From assembly GCF_037975245.1 (NCBI RefSeq), contig NC_092567.1:23216376-23280375 (forward strand): 64,000 bases of DNA, given 5' to 3'. Numbering within the stretch: position 1 is the stretch's first letter; each line of letters opens with the position of its first letter. A program made the position numbers and the translations under genes. Of this stretch, positions 38,501 through 47,685 are shown piece by piece. The notes under the pieces were generated by a model. That model saw only the letters and a program-made list of their open reading frames with translations, made no database searches and was not told the DNA's origin. The stretch comes from Apostichopus japonicus. Lineage: Eukaryota > Echinodermata > Holothuroidea > Aspidochirotida > Stichopodidae.

Positions 38501-41500
38501 AAGTTCAGTTTTTGATGACACATATGTTTATTTTAAGTTTTAGTTCATGTCAGTGTAGTATCTGTTTCGTTCGTGGAATCATGACACATCACGCAGACTA
38601 CATGGTATTGCATCACATGTTAACAAACGTCATCATTTTTAATATGAGCAATTAGCATGGGTAAAGGAAGAGTATATACGCGATCCGGCGCAGCAAACAC
38701 AAAACGTTATCGTAACATTTTTAAAAGAGCCTCTAAAATATGTTTTTATAACGTTAAATGTGGTGTTATAAAAACGTCGGCATAACGTTTTTAGCTATTA
38801 ATGTTATATTAATGTTTTAACGAAAAATGTTTTGAAATAATAGCCTGAAAACGTTTTCGTGACATATTTATTACACCACCAATAACGTTATCAAAACAAA
38901 AGACGAAACGCTTTAATAACGTTTTAAAAACGTTTTTGTGTTTGCTATATAGTACATTATTTCTGTGAAACCTCATTTTTAATCATCGTGGATTTTAGTG
39001 TTGTCTCAATATGTGAATCATTGTTACTCATAATGATATGATTTTTGCAAACAATAATTTGCTGTGATTTCTCTTAAATTTGTAAAGCCTGAGGGTCAAC
39101 GTTCCTTTAATTACTCCTCTTCAAAGGTTTCACCTAGCCGCACACTGGCACTTATCTGTATAAAGCAATTCTCCTACTTAACCTAGTGACCCGTGCTACA
39201 CCGCATTTACCCATTCCATGTACCTCCCATGCACCCACCCACCCATGCACCCACCCACCCACCCCGCCCCCCCCCCCCGTTCGAAGTCTTTTCAGTACAA
39301 ACCTTAAAAGATAACATAAATTAAATGTACGGTACGGTATGTGACCGGTTTTCCCCCAGCCAGTATATCTCGCCTTAAAACCACCTCGCCATTGGTCATG
39401 GTTGGGCAGGGTGGCTCTCTTTGTTTATTTAATCTATAGCTGGTTGCACCCCTCCCCCATAATAAAAATAACAACTAACTACTGTATAGTTTAATGAAAC
39501 GATCACTATGGCCGATAAAATAGCAAGCGAAATCAAAATTATAATATCAATAAAATAATACATTATACGCACCATAAGTTATCTCAATAAGAAAAAAATT
39601 AAAACAAGAGAAGAAAAAAAGATAATCACTCACTCGTGTTTTGTTATCCTTAACCCCGACGGCTTCCTTAATTTCATCTTCAGTGGTGACTTGTTGTAGT
39701 AATTTACGACAGTTGACGCTGAAAAAGACAGAGTTTTATAACTCCTTCAGCATACCGTTGTAAAATAAGAATGTAGATCTATAATTTGCTTTCTCAAAGC
39801 TATGACTGTATAGCTTGAGATATGAAATACCAAATGAATGAAATAACCGTAAAACTATTCATCCAATATCTGTCTGACTTCAGCTTCACCAAAATCCAGA
39901 TTGAAAATGATTCAAAGTAGATATGCAACATTTCAATTTATGACGAAAGAAGAATATGAGAGTGACGACACAAAACAAAGAGATAAATTAAAACTTAATC
40001 TATAAATTGGGACACAGGAAAGTTCAGCGAAAGTAGAACAACTGGCTTACCCGCCCGAGGTAAACAGCAATGTTGTTTTCATTGATTCATCGATTGTCAC
40101 GCTATGACGTCACCAGTGCATTTAATTGCAGTAATCACTAAAATAATACACCATGTAAACTATATACACAAGTAGATATATGTTTTTATGTACATGGAAT
40201 GGAGCTTCCTGGTTTCGCGTCAGTATTTTCCCACACTTTATATTTCCATGTTTTCTAGCCTCTCGGCGACAAATAGGTTTATTTACATGCCAATACTGAC
40301 CAAAGGTGAAAGGAATTGAAGTTTATTTCTAAAGGCTCTTGAAAAAAAAAATCAAGAATATAAGGATATGATGTGAAATGGCAAATGGAATATCATTAAG
40401 GTCATTTTGAATAGAGAAATAAGCAACCAGATGCTTTAACAACTCGTCTTTTATTTCCCGGTTCAAACTTGAAGCAGGAGCCGTAACAAAGTAAACAATC
40501 TTTGGGAAAACACGTACACATTTATCAACACACACGAGATGAACATAGACACAACGAGATACGTTTGAAGCGCGTGCTCCCCTCACTCCTCCCCACCATG
40601 CATACACAGATACACACACACACTCTCTATATATACGTCCAACGCCAATATTCACTGTCAAGTTATCATGCTGACAAATAGGTATATTATCGTCAGACAC
40701 ATCTACAGTCGAAGAGGTGGATATTGGACTAAATGGTGCCTCAATAATAGTGGCGCGCACACGTGCAAGTGGTGGTGGTGGGGGAGGTGGGTTGTGTGTT
40801 AGGTGGGGACGGGTTGTGCGTGGGGTGGGGGAATGTCCCCCATCTCCATCGTCAGTCGGAGCAGGGTGAGGGAGGCTTTTTTTTAATTCAGTCGAGAATG
40901 AATAAGAACACTCCTTGAGTTCAAACCTAATTATAAACCAAATTTATAAAAAATTTAAAAACAATTATAACTCAGAATGCACAATTTCTCGTCTAAATTT
41001 AATGGCGGAGGACCCCAGACCCTCCCACCCAGGGAGTCGACTTCAGTGACCCCATGCAGGGCTACACCGCCTCCCCTGTCAAATCCTGGATCTGCTTCTG
41101 TCCCTTCCATAAAATCTTCCCGCCCCTTCCTTAATCAGTCGAGGGGTATGTGGGGAGGGGGGGGGGCTTGGATTAACCCCCACATTTGAAATATTGCGGA
41201 AGCCACTGTCACAAAGTTCCGTTATCTGGCTCTCTGTGGCAAGAGTGTCTTGTTCTGCACCGTACACGTCACACCATTCTAATCGATGATTTATGTCTCC
41301 TCACAGAAAAATATTCCAGGACATTGTTTAAGTTCTTTTTCGTTGTTGCAAGTTGCCAGTGTCCGCTTTGCACTTATAACATCAACACTAGTTTATATTG
41401 ATTGGGAACTGCCTGCCTCCGAACGTATTTTGTATATGCGGCTAACGGACCTTCAAGTAACAATTGCTCTATTTATTGCCTCGTCTCTTACAATTTCTAG

Positions 41501-44500
41501 TCAAGCGTAAGTGAAAATCAAGTGATTTACAGACAAAATGGAGCAAGAAATTCAGTCAGCCTCGCTAAATACTCACCGAATGGTTGGAATTTGAGAGGAT
41601 TGGAAGTACTCGACACACAATTATAAATAGGGACCTTTATTGGTCTGAAAAAAAGAGAAAATAAACATACAAAGTTTGGTTCAAATCTCTCCAATAAAGA
41701 TAGATCACAGTGAGGGAAACGACGTTTTCCATATCAGGTTTACGCAATGTATTCACGACGATACTGGTTACAATGGGGACAGACATAATTTATTCATCAT
41801 ATTGAGATATATTTCTCTGGTGAAATGAATTTCAGCCTTCTTCATGGCGGGGGAAGAGGGGGAGATGAGCTTGAGGGGATCTCTTTTCATGTACACGAGC
41901 AATGTGGATTATATTTTCTTCTCAAGGTTCTGTCTAAATCTCGCCTGTAACAATGATCACAGTGATAAAACGACGTATTCCGGGTTTACCCATTCTCAAC
42001 GAATTGGTTACAAGGAAATGGACAAGCATCAAATTGTTTCACTTTGAGATGCCTTCCTTTGGTGAAACACGTGTCAACCTTCTTAACAAGGAGGCATGTG
42101 GGGGGGGGGCAGAGGAGGAGGAGGGAGGGGGAGTTATTTAGGTACACGGGCATTTTAAGTAGTTTTTTCCCCGACCTAAAAAATACACAACACAGACATT
42201 TCAAATGCGATATAAGTCCTGCATTCCAATGGCAGAAAATCTGTGTAAACTAAAGAGACATTAAATGATATCTTACTACATTCTCAATATTTGCAAAACC
42301 ACAAAAATATCGAAGTTGTTTATTTAATATGTCTAGTCTCTCAAATAAACAAACTAATTTGGAGGCACCTTAATTAAGAACCGTGTCACCAATGTTTTTC
42401 GTTATACATTAGTTTACGAATAATACCCAAAAACAATTCTAACTTTATTGGCGATTAGAATTATTGTATCCTGTTCTAGAAATGCTAACTTTAGTCGGGC
42501 AGTACAGTCAGGTGCCGTATACATTGAGTCTTAACGTGGTGACCTATTGCATGTTTTATATCATGTTCGTCATATATCCCTTTTCCGTCATGACCACCCT
42601 CCCCTACAGAGAAAATGGATTTATAAAGAATACTTTTAGTGACCTCTTGACTGCAGTATACCACGCAGCGGCGATCATATTATTGACCACGACGTCAACT
42701 GGAACGAGGTCAAAAGTCGCATTGACGTCACCAAGTACCGAGGGCAGCATTCCTTTACCGTACTAAAAGAAAGTTAGAAATACGTCACTTTATGACGAAG
42801 TTCAACCGCAAAGAGTTAAAACAACAAAGCAATCATTGTTTGATGTAAGTAAGAAAGAAATATCAGCATTTAAATTAATAGTTATCAAGAACAACAAAAT
42901 GGACTACTTTTCATGTTTCCAAACAATTTGAACAACTATCGAAACGACAGTGGCTGTAACCATGGTATCTTAGAAAATATATTGAATTATAATTCTTACC
43001 GCTATCATTAATCCGCTAGCACCATGGTGATTGTCAATCCATCCCTAAAAATGAGCAAGTGAAGAAAATAACATTAATATCACGCGAAAGTACATATTAG
43101 GAAGAATTGTGATTGGGTGGGGGTGGGTTGGGGGATGGTGTCCAATAGTCTTGACAATTGGGTTCATTGTTGCCTGTGTACGGCTCCTGGCGCATTTATA
43201 CCAAAGGTATATAGAGTATTAAGACGTTCACTGCTATGGCTGAAGGTACGGGGCCGCCAAGGGGGCGGTTAAGGTGAGGGTGGAGAAGGCCCTTCAAGCA
43301 GCAGATATCTCAGATATTTCATGTTTTCTCTTAGCGATTTTCAAGCACAAATATTGATTGGAAGAAAGAAGGAATTATTGTGAAATATGTGGTAAATTTT
43401 CAGCCATCTTCTTCTGTGTTAGCAGATAGTTGGAGCTGGCGGGAGGGGGAGTATGAGGGCTTCCAACCCCTGTTTTGCAGTGGGTCAACATTTAGTCTTA
43501 CCCTTCACCTCCCCTCTCCGTCCCGTCGACTTTCGAGCAAACGCCATCAATTTGGTTTTTGTATTTTTAATTGGAACAGAATCTATATGAATGTCACGTG
43601 ATACGGTATGCATATAGTTAATAATTATATCGCAGCTATATCTACTCACTGGAAAGGGCTCCTTCCATGTAGCACCAACAATAGAAGGTCGCACAATATT
43701 TATAGGTAATCCTACGCCTTCTGTTATCACCATATGCTCTGCCATTGCCTTGGTAAATGTGTACGTGTTCGGTTTCTTGTTAAGAATAGAGGGCGTGATC
43801 TTGCTAACCATGTCATCTGTCATCCACCTTGATAGAAAAGAATAAAAAAAAAATCAAAGAACAGTAGAGAAAGGTCATCAGTATTTACACCAAAGTTTAG
43901 CATGCTGAAAGTTGTAACCAATTTCAAAAGTATTTTCGTCGAGGTGCTGATTGCCCCAATTATTCACAGAACTTCATGAATGTTCACTAGGTGGGGGTGG
44001 GGAATGCTTTGACGGTGGCAGAAGAAAAGCTTCTTGAAGTGACCATTATTTGAATATCTAGCATATTTCGGAGCAATACTGATGACCTTTAAAGGAAAAT
44101 GTGAAAAGGACCGAAAAATGTCCTCTGAGATGTCTTAATGCCTACGTTGACAGATGACTGGTCGTCCATGTTCGGACAAATTGGTGGTCAGAACATATGG
44201 GAAGGAAGGGGTGCTAGTGGGGGTGGGTGCATGGGTGGAGTTAAGTTTAAGAAGTCAATTTGAGTTTTCATAAAGGATATTAACATAAGAAATACTTTAC
44301 GTTTTTCTTTTGAAGGAATAAACTTGTTTTGTGATTCTGTAATGATACACATTACCGACGGTGAAATGCAAGGTATAGGGGACAAACAATGCGTCGCTTA
44401 AAGAAACAGCTTCCTAGCTATACAAGTATCTGGAAGCAAGGATCAAAATGTCATATGTACCTGAGCGGAGATGATCAAAATTAATGAAAGTGACTGCTCA

Positions 44501-47500
44501 AAGTCTATAAATACATGTGACGTATCATACTCACTCTATAGAAGAATGGAGCTGGTCTGCGTTTGCTGGGGTGGGATATAGCATTTCATCGATATAACTT
44601 TGGTCACAATGAGCATAGGCGGTGGATATGTGCTGGTACGACTAAATATGACAGAAAAGAGACAATATTTGTGAAATTGTGTTTTACAAAATAAAATCAT
44701 TAAATTGATGATGTCAAACTGCACAGTGTACATGTTCTCAAAATCGCTATGCAAATCCTTAAATTCTGGTTAATATTTATTTTAATGTAATAATGTTATA
44801 CTCCCTATTCCAACCAAAACCTCCCAAATATACGACACCTCCTCACAGCCGGCGCATCAAATCATTTTGTTATAGTTTCTATTTCTTGACATTATATTCC
44901 ATCGAAATAGAAATAAATTACATGCACACGATTAATGAATATTCATATCATACCTGTAAGTTTTTCATCCCTCTTGCAATTTTCATGAGGTATTTGGCGG
45001 CGATGACGTTAAGCTGAAGAGCTGATCTAAGTGCAAAAGAGTTTAAAAGATAAACATAAACATTCGATATTATTAAATATGTACTGTGATGATAGTGAGG
45101 TGGGGGGGGGGGGTTGGTTTGACTTTGAAGGATATATAGAGCTAATTCGAAAAATGATCGAGAATAAAGGGGCGGGGGGGGGGATGAGTGCAAACTGGAC
45201 ATCCCAAGCAAGCGTTCCTACTTTATGTAAGGATGCATTCAATGAACTCTATAATATTTGAATAAGTTGTGCTAAACTATAGACATACCATGAAGAAAAT
45301 TAATAAAGCAAATGACCAATTTTGACGTCTATATGAAAATTATTCCACAGTAAATCTTTCAATGCATGTAATTTTAGAAAGAATTTTTAATTTTTTTCTT
45401 ACTTCAGTTTTTCATCAAATCTGACTGTTGCTGCAACATGGAATACAATTGAAACGTCATCTTGAATAAGTCTGACGTCACTTCCGCTTATTCCCAAATC
45501 TGCTTTGGTCATATCGCCGTGTATTGGAATGATTTTTCTTACGTAATCCGGATTGAATCTTTGAACTCGTCTGAACAGCTTTACAAGAAAACAAAATTTG
45601 TATTAATTTGAGTTACTAGAAGGAACGAAGAGATTACAGGTTAATTATGATTTCCCAAACCTCTCAAATGTATATCTCAATATAATAAGTAAAACTCTGT
45701 AGACTAAAAATAAGGCGAAGAATTAACACTATTATGATTTTTACGTCAATTAGATACCCTATGACGTAATTTTTGTTACCCTATGAGGATTGTGTCAGTT
45801 TTACCTACCTCACAGTTGCCGAATTCCTTCTGTATACGAGTGACAGGATCAACAACCCCTCTTTGGTCGAACAAAGGGTAACAAATGGTTACCCTATGAC
45901 GTAATTTTTGTTACCCTACGAGGAGTTCCTTTTTTACTTACCTCACAATTGCCGAATTCTTTCTGTATACGAGTGACAGGGTCAACACCCCTCTTTGGTC
46001 GAACGAGAATAAAAATCTTGTCCACATCAGAACAGCTCCTCAATAACTTTTCCACAAGTACTTTGCCGACAAACCCTGTGGCACCGGTGATGAAAACTGA
46101 CTTCCCGGCGAAGAAACTAGCGACATCTGGCTCATTGGAAGGGCCGAGAGACAGTCCGCATTGGGGCTCGACAAACTAGGATTCGAAATATTTAAGAAGA
46201 GTATAAATAAATTTTATTTCTGTTTTTCTTTTAATTGTATATTGTATATTACTTTAGTCATGTATAGTAGTGGTTGGTATTTTGGCACATATTGTCGAAT
46301 TTAACTTACTTCGATTAGTTTCGAGAAAGGGTCCATTGAACCACAATGACGTACATAGTAAGGCAGGCAGTTGTTGTTACTTAATGTTTATTCATATCCA
46401 CGACGAATTATGCTGTAGTTTTACGTTAAGTTTTGATAGGTAGTCGAGTCACAGTTCGAGTTTGTTAGTGTTTCTCTTTGTGTTGACCCCCCCCCCCCCC
46501 CGCACCCCCACCTTATGAGTCCCAGTAGAGCTCAGTATACTCAATATCTTATACATTTATACTCATCTTATCAAAATTTATTCCAGACAAATGTTAATAC
46601 CACTCGAACAAAGCCCGAACGAAGTTAAACGAAGTTTAATATCATATTGCTCATGCGCAAATCCTTGGTTCACACACAAGTGACCAATAATAGCAGACTT
46701 CTTTCTAACCGACTGTTGCCATCGGTCTTTTCGCATAGGCCTATCAATTGCATTGAAGTTGTTTGCGTTTTTATCTGGCCTTGCTTTCAAAGAAATCTGG
46801 AAATATCAGTCTGCAGTTAATCTTTCCGTCCTACGACATATAGCCTTCACTAAGAAGACAGTTGAGGTCACAGCTTCTTTGTGTTATTGTCATCTGTGCG
46901 AAAAACAACCATAGATATTGTAGCCTATAGGCCTAGAGTGACCATACCGTCTACACTATCTGCATCATGAGCCGTGTTTGTATAGCCTGACCAACAAATG
47001 GTCGAACCAGGGAGTTGTTGCCTGACCAACAAATGGTCGAACATATTGAAGAGCGGACGGATCACTTTATCATTTCAAATAATGCTCATGAATTCCTATA
47101 TCACCATGTATTGGAATCCTCCCGTGAGAATTCAATAACTTACTTGGCATGATTTGATTTGATTTGATTTTATTCGCACTCAGATTGTTGAAAATACAAA
47201 ACTATTACAAAGACAAAATAGACAAAAAGTACGGAATTGAAAAGAACAAAAAGAGTAACAGGAGCTAAACCCATTAGGCTGACAGAACGTCGGCCCGTTT
47301 CCAATGGGGCCATATAGACGAAAATTGCACTTTCAATGGAAAATACTAGGAAACCAATAAATACACAAAATAAAGACACAAAAACGAATATAATGGACAT
47401 CACTCTATCATACCACGCACCTGTTATTGTTACAAAACACGCACGCACACACACACGCAAACACGCACACATCGTACCATTAAAACAAAACAACACTGGA

Positions 47501-47685
47501 GGAAAAGAAAGATAACTTACTTGTTCTTGAAGATATTTATCGTGAGAAAATGAAGGTAAAACCGTGGTTTCATTCTCTAGGCTATTCCTCGGAGTTCGGT
47601 TTAAGGACGAAGCGGTGGAACTGAAGGAATGAGACCTGAGGTCACGTGATGACTCTGACTGCATCGTGACAGACTTCCAGAACAC
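35385..47685 (-). CDS. Fatty acyl-CoA reductase gene A (complete, 14 coding exons)
   Basis: The encoded enzyme is predicted to reduce long-chain fatty acyl-CoA to fatty alcohol with NADPH, feeding ether-lipid or wax-ester synthesis, on peroxisome or ER membranes as for animal FAR1/FAR2. The joined exons give 584 residues and every intron phase matches. Residues 85-92 are the dinucleotide-binding loop TGATGFVG, 222-225 STAY is the active-site strand region, 274-278 YTFTK is the catalytic YxxxK, and 298-311 is the family signature [14 protein letters not shown]. Residues 312-316 GWIDN follow as in FAR1. About 447-533 form the C-terminal FAR_C (sterile) domain, including FTCNEWQW and [19 protein letters not shown]. 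Residues about 536-553 are a hydrophobic membrane segment followed by KR, and 563-577 are a second hydrophobic stretch. Typical FARs have about 515 residues; the excess is an N-terminal extension of about 70. The start is the first ATG of the long frame in exon 1; Met8 is an alternative. The orthologue (FAR1-like or insect-type) is not resolved. Confidence 0.93.
36735..36862 (-). CDS. Gene A exon 13 (residues 491-533, FAR_C)
   Basis: The exon encodes [20 protein letters not shown] and [10 protein letters not shown], matching the conserved FAR1 block around LHWAEYIENYCLGTKKYVL. The acceptor is CTTACAG and the donor GTAACG. Phase 2 exit pairs with the 1-nt lead of exon 14. Confidence 0.92.
37388..37517 (-). 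CDS. Gene A exon 12 (residues 447-490, FAR_C)
   Basis: The exon encodes [19 protein letters not shown], then [11 protein letters not shown], equivalent to the FAR1 FLEYFTSNSWVWNTENV. The acceptor ends TATGCAG and the donor is GTAAGA. It belongs to the C-terminal FAR_C domain. Confidence 0.9.
38233..38322 (-). CDS. Gene A exon 11 (residues 417-447)
   Basis: This 90-nt exon encodes [19 protein letters not shown] and then [10 protein letters not shown], matching the FAR1 stretch that ends FLYDIYLRMTGRSPR. The acceptor is TTTTCAG and the donor GTATGT. It links the substrate region to the FAR_C domain. Confidence 0.86.
38692..38946. mobile_element. ACGTT-rich TIR element in gene A intron 10
   Basis: It starts AGCAAACACAAAACGTT and ends AACGTTTTTGTGTTTGCT, terminal inverted repeats of about 17-18 bp. 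The interior is filled with TAACGTT and AAACGTTTT in both orientations. It lies between exons 10 and 11 of gene A. Target duplication not evident; superfamily unknown. Confidence 0.6.
39634..39718 (-). CDS. Gene A exon 10 (residues 389-417)
   Basis: The exon encodes [20 protein letters not shown] and following residues, aligned with the FAR1 helix containing STFKRNPLEQAFRRP. The acceptor is TTTTTCAG and the donor GTGAGT. It is preceded by a 1.9-kb intron, the longest downstream of exon 1. Confidence 0.85.
41577..41644 (-). CDS. Gene A exon 9 (residues 366-389)
   Basis: This 68-nt exon encodes [19 protein letters not shown] and following residues, equivalent to the FAR1 region PRNIMVYNCTTGSTNPF. 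The polypyrimidine acceptor ends TTTTTTTCAG and the donor is GTGAGT. Entry phase 2 and exit phase 1 fit both neighbours. Confidence 0.9.
42644..42762 (-). CDS. Gene A exon 8 (residues 327-366)
   Basis: The exon encodes [12 protein letters not shown], the family block [11 protein letters not shown] and AAAWYTAVK. The acceptor is CTTTTAG. The donor that keeps the frame is GTCACT at 42643, which keeps GT but departs from consensus at positions +3 to +5. The split codon AG|A gives Arg and restores the conserved RP dipeptide with exon 9. Confidence 0.85.
43000..43044 (-). CDS. Gene A exon 7 (15 codons, GWIDN microexon)
   Basis: This short 45-nt exon encodes [15 protein letters not shown], which aligns with the FAR1 segment GWIDNFNGPSGLFIA. 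It lies between a TTTTTAG acceptor and a GTAAGA donor, both phase 0. It is too short to stand out as an open frame but is required to join exons 6 and 8. Confidence 0.92.
43650..43827 (-). CDS. Gene A exon 6 (residues 252-311, YxxxK)
   Basis: This 178-nt exon encodes [12 protein letters not shown], the catalytic motif YTFTK (residues 274-278) and [14 protein letters not shown]. The acceptor ends TCAAG and the donor is GTGAGT. Length and phases match gene B exon 5. Confidence 0.96.
44535..44641 (-). CDS. Gene A exon 5 (residues 217-252)
   Basis: This 107-nt exon encodes [20 protein letters not shown] and following residues, containing the active-site STAY and the family Cys-Asp. It ends in phase 2 at a GTGAGT donor. 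It starts SYQ where gene B and FAR1 have VFE or VFM, a conservative departure next to the catalytic strand. Length is identical to gene B exon 4. Confidence 0.93.
44954..45026 (-). CDS. Gene A exon 4 (residues 192-216)
   Basis: This 73-nt exon encodes [19 protein letters not shown] and following residues, the helix after VRFDEKLK. This matches the QLNVIATRQL region of animal FAR1. It starts after CTTAG and ends at a GTATGA donor. Length and phase are the same as gene B exon 3. Confidence 0.93.
45403..45578 (-). CDS. Gene A exon 3 (residues 134-192)
   Basis: The 176-nt exon begins in phase 0 after a GTAAAG acceptor and ends in phase 2 at a GTAAGA donor. It encodes [15 protein letters not shown] and the FAR hallmark [15 protein letters not shown]. 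Its length and phases are identical to gene B exon 2. Confidence 0.95.
45755..45872 (-). pseudogene. Partial duplicate of gene A exon 2 3' end plus donor
   Basis: Inside intron 2, a segment of about 118 bp repeats 45889-46003: the last about 60 nt of exon 2, its donor and flanking intron. In the exon part the copy differs by three substitutions and one inserted T that breaks the frame. All three substitutions fall at synonymous third positions (gac/gat, aaa/aag, aat/aac). The donor copy is GTAGGT at 45808. No acceptor precedes it, so it is an exon relic or decoy donor, not an alternative exon. Confidence 0.85.
45942..46175 (-). CDS. Gene A exon 2 (residues 56-133, Rossmann loop)
   Basis: The acceptor ends CCTAG and the donor is GTAAGT, both phase 0. 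The exon opens with about 17 extension residues and then enters the conserved FAR start, with FFAGK and the NADP-binding loop TGATGFVG at residues 85-92. It continues with [11 protein letters not shown] and the FILVRPKRG strand. There is no in-frame ATG before the conserved part, so an upstream coding exon is required. The last 60 nt and the donor are duplicated in the following intron. Confidence 0.93.
46985..47042. repeat. Two direct copies of a 23-bp unit
   Basis: GCCTGACCAACAAATGGTCG plus AAC occurs at 46985-47007 and 47020-47042 in intron 1 of gene A. Each copy contains the inverted GACCA/TGGTC. Confidence 0.85.
47521..47685 (-). CDS. Gene A exon 1 (residues 1-55, N-terminal extension)
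   Basis: This exon encodes a Ser/Thr/Asn-rich, low-hydrophobicity peptide beginning MFWKSVTMQ and ending KYLQEQ. A consensus GTAAGT donor follows at 47520, in phase 0, and joins cleanly to exon 2. The segment has no counterpart in gene B or in the usual FAR start. ATG at 47685 is the first in frame; the second, at codon 8, would trim seven residues. The 5' UTR and promoter were not located. Confidence 0.7.

Noticed and set aside
40329-40760. 143-codon minus-strand frame inside gene A intron 9
   Set aside because: It crosses a TG/CA low-complexity tract, has no recognised motif, and is not needed to join FAR exons 9 and 10, whose phases already match.
41000-41110. Possible transposon right end AATCCTGGATCTGCTTCTG in gene A intron 9
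   Set aside because: No matching left terminus found nearby.
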